The notes beneath the pieces are model-generated. The model did not search any database. It was given only the letters and a program-made list of their open reading frames with translations, and had not been told where the DNA came from. Below, piece after piece: positions 61,828 to 64,000 of a stretch of 64,000 nt of DNA. A program made the translations under genes and the position numbers. Numbering within the stretch: position 1 is the stretch's first letter; every line of letters starts with the position of its first letter. This DNA comes from Thunnus maccoyii (taxonomy: Eukaryota; Chordata; Actinopteri; Scombriformes; Scombridae), in assembly GCF_910596095.1 (NCBI RefSeq), contig NC_056538.1:7930001-7994000 (forward strand), in the 5' to 3' direction.

Positions 61828-62045
61828 CAAATAAGGCTGGGCTTTTTAACTAGACGGAGGGGAAGAGATGCAGAGACAGGGAGAGGGAGCTGCTGAAAGG
61901 CCATGCCCTTTTAAGGATGAAGTTTCCTTTTTTTCCTTCCCCTCTCTCCCTCCTATTTTCCCTCCATGCTCCCTCCCTCTCTCTCTTGGTAGACTAGTGA
62001 AGTCATCTTGCCTCATCTGCTCCTTTTAAGCCGGCATTTTTGAGA
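61828..62045 (+). promoter_or_regulatory. candidate SRF-dependent promoter with two perfect CArG boxes
   Basis: CCAAATAAGG at 61828-61837 and CCTTTTAAGG at 61907-61916 both fit CC(A/T)6GG exactly and lie 79 bases apart. A TATA-like CCTTTTAAGCC is at about 62032. Paired CArG boxes before a TATA-like element are typical of muscle and cytoskeletal genes. Transgelin is one well-known example; nothing here proves which gene it is. Confidence 0.5.
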
Positions 62046-62059
62046 GGGAGGTCCCTGCG

Positions 62060-62148
62060 AAGCATATACAAACACTCAGTCAAGCATCCATACTCACCCC
62101 ACAGGCTGCACTAGTAGCTGGCAGAGAACTGACCTATTCCTTCACACA
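62060..62148 (+). other. possible non-coding first exon of a gene extending right
   Basis: The sequence after the TATA-like element runs without ATG in good context to a strong donor (TTCACACA|GTGAGTATAC). No coding exon follows within the window, so intron 1 would exceed 1.8 kb. Confidence 0.4.
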
Positions 62149-64000
62149 GTGAGTATACTTTTCTTTTATTCCTCCATATAGGATAAAACCTATATAGTGG
62201 ATTTAGGGCAGTTAGTAGGGCGAAGTCGCGGTTGGGCAAAGTCTCCTGTCTGGTCATGGCTTGGCTTGTCAAGAGGCCGTCACTTTCTTATTCAGTCAGT
62301 CGGTAGATTTTTATACCTGAGGACTTTTTAGCTTAGTTTTTAAATCATAAAATATATACATGTTTCCTTGATCTACCATGTTTGAAAAAAAATGGTGACC
62401 TACTGTAGGAGAACCGCCCAAATGTCTAAGTAGAGCTGTGTATCCAAGTATAGAGACTTTGAGATGCAGCTGCCCTTGACTAAAAGTTTCCTAAAGTTGT
62501 TTCTGTGGATTAGATGGTATTGTATCTTTTATGTGAGTTACTTTTGCATTCAATCCAGTGTGGGTTCATATGTCTGTGAGTATGACGTTAGTTGTATGTG
62601 ACTGATCAGGTATCATAAATTGCAGTCCTGATGTGGATTCTGGCTGCCTGCCTTTTATTGGGGTTTCACAATAGGCCAATTTTGACAGAGAAACGCCTCA
62701 TTGCAAGTAAACGCACTGTTTATCTTTTATTATGATGTTGTTATATTATGATGTGAAGCAAGGAGAGCAGAAGTTGAGAGGAGAGCCAGACAGTGTTGCA
62801 TATCTCTGTCAGAGTGCAGACTTTCATTTGCACAAGCAAATGATCCTCTGCTATACATGGGCTTTGTAAGCCTGTGAATACACAAGGCTCACAGATGCAG
62901 ACAGACTAGCAGGTACAGAAAAAACTATTAAAATGTACCCATCCACACTTTTCATCTCTGTTAATGAACATGAGTGTTTTATATAACACACTTCTGTAAA
63001 GCCTAAGAGCTTGCTGCAATGTTTTGACTGAAGATAACTAGCAAATTCCAGCAATTCCAGTAAAAGCAGGCCCACAGTAGCAGAAAGGAAGTACCAGCGG
63101 GCAGCTCGGACTCTAAGCAGGAGCAACAGGAGCAGATAACACTATCTACGCTGCCAATCCTGTGCCAGCACATAAACACAGCAGAGCACAGTGGCACAAA
63201 AAAAAAAATTTCAGGAACTAACCACATCCGTGCACCATCCAGAGCTCCAGCGTTGAGTTGAATCGGACATAACTATCTGCACATCAGAGTCAGTAGGAAT
63301 ACAAATACATCAGCTCAGGCACACAGCAGCAATAAAGTTTGTCAGAATAATCAGACCCATGAAGGGTCTTGGCAGCAGTTAGAGAAAATTCTTTCTGCAC
63401 TCATAAAAGTCTGGGAAGACTAAGCAAGTTTTGTCTGCAGCTGGCATAAACCGGAGTAATGTAACAAAAGAGCTTTGACTCTGGAGGCTTAGTCAACACA
63501 CAATACATCAACTAGCGACCAGATGATTCAAGTGACAGTTTGGCAACTGCAACACAGCTTGAAGCAAGAGACACTATCCTCTGAGGGACTTTAAAGTTTT
63601 ACAAGCTCATATTTTTCATAATCTTTTTGACAACGAGTGTCTGTGAGTGTTTATGATGGTGGTTCTGTGATGTGAATGATATCCTGTGTTTATGTAACCT
63701 GTTATCAGCTCTCTCCTGCAAAAGAGATCTTGATCTCAATGAGATTTCCTGAATAAATAAACTTTAAACTGAACATCCACATTGCTGATTCTTAATCTAG
63801 CCAAAGCTTTAGTGGACAGGGGCTAAAATTAATACAGTCACTATTATCTAAACAAGTCACCGGCAGTTTATTCATACCAAATAATTATTTGGTGGTTAGC
63901 TGGTTAACTGTAGTGGAGGTGAGGCCGCATGACGCCACATCCCCTGAGGCTGCCACAGTCACCACAGCCCTCACACTGGTTTCCTGTTCTGGCATGAGGC
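62149..64000. other. right edge, probable intron
   Basis: No exon recognised. At about 63722-63765 GATCTTGATCTCAATGAGATTTCCTGAATAAATAA resembles the 3' tail that I remember on fish LINE-like elements; the rest of that element is not visible. Confidence 0.35.

Noticed and set aside
1-64000. CRISPR arrays, bacterial operons, tRNA or rRNA genes
   Set aside because: None seen; this is spliced vertebrate DNA, and tRNA-like cloverleafs were not found by eye.

Overview
The window is vertebrate nuclear DNA, almost certainly from a percomorph teleost. Genes are split into many small exons with GT-AG introns, flanked by AC/GT microsatellites and by short dispersed repeats of types I remember as common in spiny-rayed fishes. 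Exon structures were assembled by eye from splice signals, reading-frame phase and family knowledge. In every fully contained gene the exon phases close into one open frame.

Layout: (1) 452-5554, minus: 5' part of a TCAF/FAM115-like gene running off the left edge. (2) 7480-15934, plus: pnkp, 17 exons (FHA, phosphatase, kinase), with MITE-rich introns. (3) 16517-22292, minus: complement factor B/C2-like gene, 19 exons, convergent with pnkp. (4) 23506-29067, plus: mfrp, 13 exons (type II membrane protein, CUB-LDLa-CUB-LDLa-Frizzled), divergent from factor B. (5) 30457-32622, minus: nudt8-like CoA diphosphatase with a long N-terminal extension. (6) 34130-38515, plus: a RING/B-box/coiled-coil/SPRY TRIM ligase with a proline-rich linker of small symmetric exons. 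(7) 40029-50010, plus: three tandem secreted C1q-domain genes of identical four-exon design. (8) 55180-58417, plus: a fourth C1q-domain gene of a different design, its C1q domain split over four exons. (9) 58418-64000: no gene body, but a candidate SRF-type promoter and first non-coding exon near 61.8-62.15 kb that may start a gene to the right.

Functionally the window joins housekeeping DNA repair (pnkp), mitochondrial nucleotide/CoA metabolism (nudt8), an eye-type membrane protein (mfrp) and an innate-immunity flavour (factor B protease, TRIM ligase, four C1q-like secreted proteins). In mammals MFRP is co-transcribed with a collagen-bearing C1q gene, C1QTNF5. Here the next gene after mfrp is nudt8, and the C1q genes further along lack collagen.

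I found no wholly new system. The observations most worth following are the C1q array (conserved CGCC motif and glycosylation site beside it, duplicated promoter block, a GT repeat serving as splice-acceptor tract), the Lys-Lys-Lys at the expected factor D cleavage site of factor B, the DxDGT-to-DIDGC change in pnkp, the long nudt8 N-terminus, and a small hAT-like DNA-transposon fossil.
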